Both the position numbers and the translations under genes were made by a program. This document shows, piece by piece, positions 4,792 through 6,355 of a DNA stretch of 6,355 nucleotides; positions within the stretch are counted from its first letter, which is position 1; each line of letters opens with the position of its first letter. This DNA comes from JBCCRH01 sp039208045. Its GTDB lineage: Bacteria > Bacteroidota > Bacteroidia > Chitinophagales > Saprospiraceae. The notes beneath the pieces are model-generated. The model saw nothing but the letters and a program-made list of their open reading frames with translations. It did not search any database and had not been told where the DNA came from. Location of the stretch: the NCBI GenBank assembly GCA_039208045.1, contig JBCCRH010000367.1, positions 1 through 6,355 of the forward strand. The letters are read 5' to 3'.

Positions 4792-6355
4792 TTACTGCTT
4801 TACAAAACGTTCTGTCCAAGTGCGCCCCTCTTTTTTCAAGGTAATGGCGTACACTCCTGAAGAAAGCGTAGAAACATCTACCGAAAGGCGGCCATTCACC
4901 TGTTTGAATACATTCAACTGGCGGCCTAAGTAATCAGAAATGATTACTTGCTCGAAAGATTCTTTTAGTGAAACTTCCAACCACTCTCCTACTACTGGAT
5001 TAGGAAATAGCTCTATTGCTTCCGCAAATGCAGGTTCTATAGTATTAGAGATGATATCAAGGTCTGGAAGATACCTAGGAATAATAGAGTAGCCTTCGGT
5101 AAGTGGCACCTCTTCATCAAACTGGGTACCAATACCTGTCACATTAAACGGGTCAGAAGGTGGGTCGGTGCCAAAAATATCTACGTCATTGTCAATCCGT
5201 ACGGAATAAGTATTGATGCCATCGGTTACATCTACATTGAAGCCTGGGCCCTCATTCGTCCACTGTGCGGCGTCTACAATACTGACATTTTCTAGGCGTA
5301 CAAAACGCGATTCGGTATCTTCATTTAAAGCAGTGACCGTTTGTGGCGTCAATAGGGAATTCCCTTGTGAAACCACTTCCAGTGTTTCTGGAATCACTTC
5401 TGTTAAGCCACCAAACTGGCTAATTGCTCCTTGTATAATGAGCTCATCCCCTTCTTGCATAAAATAGTCGAAGTCTTCTATAAAGCTAAAAACGGTAATA
5501 CCATCCCCTGCTGCATCAATAAGCGCAAACTGCAAGCCACCAGGGCGCAAGTTCACCCCATAGGCAATACCCTGCAACTTAACTTTTAAGCCTTCTGAGT
5601 CCGTCACTCCGTCTTCATCTTCATTAGTAACTTCTCCAATAGTAAAAGAAGGATAATCGATGATACATTCAATTTCAATTACCACCAAAGCCGTATCACA
5701 GCCTATCAAGTTGCATACTTCATAGCGCAAAGAGTCGGTACCACATTCATCCTGAAAGGGACTGTATTGCAACTCATTATTAACTATAGTACCGAGGCCT
5801 ATATCTCCATTGTCGACAATAACCAGGCTAGTCAGCTCACCTGGAATGAGGTCGTTTGATAGAATGTCGATAGTTATCGTTCCATTAGTTGCTACCAACC
5901 CACTGTCGTCATTAGCATTTACGAATTCTGAGCTAGTTGTGGTGTAGCTACCTATTGGAAATGGCGTAGCAGCAGTAGCGTTTGTATCTTCTCCATCCAA
6001 TGCGTCTGGGCCACTAAAGTTCCAGTTCGCAATCTGCCAGTTGGAGCCGTCTGGTTCGGTACCGTCAATTCGGTAAGCCCAGCCATCCAAGTATTCCCAG
6101 GCTTCCCCACTGCCATCAGTGTCAATATCTCCAAATACATCTGCCACCATACTATTTTGGAATAATTCAACCGCATCATCTCCATTGATGCCGACAGCTG
6201 AGTTTGAGCCCTCACTTACATAGTCCGCTGAAAAGCCAAAAAAGGCCTCGAACTGCACATTGTCAGTGGTAATGTAGATAAATGATCCTTCTGCAAGGCT
6301 TACCGCTGGAAAGGTGAATTCTTCTCCATCAGAGCCCCCGCCATTATTAGCGGCA
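4792..6355 (-). CDS. Secreted multidomain protein, lamin-tail / Ig-like / OB-fold-like / T9SS sorting domain (5' partial)
   Basis: The reading frame is open to the window edge; 520 residues are visible and the N terminus, including any signal peptide, is missing. A GTG at 6258 is an internal codon, since the upstream 32 residues continue the same domain. Residues 1 to about 140 look like a lamin-tail domain (GDDAVELFQN, VADVFGDI, WEYLDGWAYR). About 145-230 resemble a bacterial Ig-like repeat (NDDSG, then ITIDILSNDL) with paired cysteines that could form disulfides outside the cytoplasm. About 235-435 resemble the OB-fold-like region often found with such proteins (EGDELIIQGAISQFGGLTEV, then RFVRLENV). 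From about 448 the chain ends in a T9SS type A sorting domain: FPNPV, ISDYLGRQL, LSSGVYAITL and a final ERFVKQ. The protein is therefore expected to be exported across the outer membrane and anchored or released. No catalytic domain is visible in this part; a nuclease or other enzyme domain may lie upstream. Confidence 0.9.
   Translation of the reverse strand, partial: AANNGGGSDGEEFTFPAVSLAEGSFIYITTDNVQFEAFFGFSADYVSEGSNSAVGINGDDAVELFQNSMVADVFGDIDTDGSGEAWEYLDGWAYRIDGTEPDGSNWQIANWNFSGPDALDGEDTNATAATPFPIGSYTTTSSEFVNANDDSGLVATNGTITIDILSNDLIPGELTSLVIVDNGDIGLGTIVNNELQYSPFQDECGTDSLRYEVCNLIGCDTALVVIEIECIIDYPSFTIGEVTNEDEDGVTDSEGLKVKLQGIAYGVNLRPGGLQFALIDAAGDGITVFSFIEDFDYFMQEGDELIIQGAISQFGGLTEVIPETLEVVSQGNSLLTPQTVTALNEDTESRFVRLENVSIVDAAQWTNEGPGFNVDVTDGINTYSVRIDNDVDIFGTDPPSDPFNVTGIGTQFDEEVPLTEGYSIIPRYLPDLDIISNTIEPAFAEAIELFPNPVVGEWLEVSLKESFEQVIISDYLGRQLNVFKQVNGRLSVDVSTLSSGVYAITLKKEGRTWTERFVKQ

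Noticed and set aside
6256..6258. GTG at 6258 as the start of the secreted protein
   Set aside because: The frame continues upstream to the window edge with sequence that fits the same lamin-tail domain, and no signal peptide follows the GTG.

Overview
The window looks like chromosomal DNA from a member of the Bacteroidota. Three things support this. A large secreted protein carries the C-terminal type IX secretion (T9SS) sorting domain that is essentially confined to this phylum. Start codons mostly lack Shine-Dalgarno sequences. The one credible promoter resembles the Bacteroidota TTTG / TAnnTTTG pattern. A more exact placement cannot be supported from the sequence alone. All clearly coding sequence reads as ordinary chromosomal genes; I see no phage, transposon, CRISPR, tRNA or rRNA.

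Region 1 (36-3326, minus strand) holds four genes reading in the same direction, probably one transcription unit. They run from a membrane protein with two [4Fe-4S] motifs (1944-3326), through a soluble CCG-domain iron-sulfur protein (1110-1892) and a 159-residue conserved protein of unknown function (516-995), to a glyoxalase-fold VOC protein (36-494). The first two have the same order of parts as the single-chain EtfD/HdrD-type proteins, so together they probably form a split membrane-bound electron-transfer module. A G/T-rich tract of degenerate repeats (1001-1109) lies between the CCG gene and the 159-residue gene.

Region 2 (3327-3461) is a divergent intergenic stretch. It contains an 18-bp palindrome next to the membrane Fe-S gene and a promoter candidate for the gene on the plus strand.

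Region 3 (3462-4737) holds a PyrR-like phosphoribosyltransferase on the plus strand and a patatin-family lipid hydrolase on the minus strand. They are convergent and their 3' ends overlap by 44 bp.

Region 4 (4745-6355) holds a secreted multidomain protein (lamin-tail domain, Ig-like domain, OB-fold-like region, T9SS tail). It runs off the right edge of the window and is followed by a strong hairpin that probably terminates it just before the patatin start codon.

Three apparent ORF starts are non-ATG and probably not real: TTG 3365, GTG 4755 and GTG 6258. The first two are replaced by downstream ATGs. The third is an internal codon of a gene that continues past the window edge. No clearly new biological system is visible. 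The most worthwhile leads are the split Fe-S module with its unexplained 159-residue neighbour, the repeat tract, and the hairpin/start overlap at the patatin gene.
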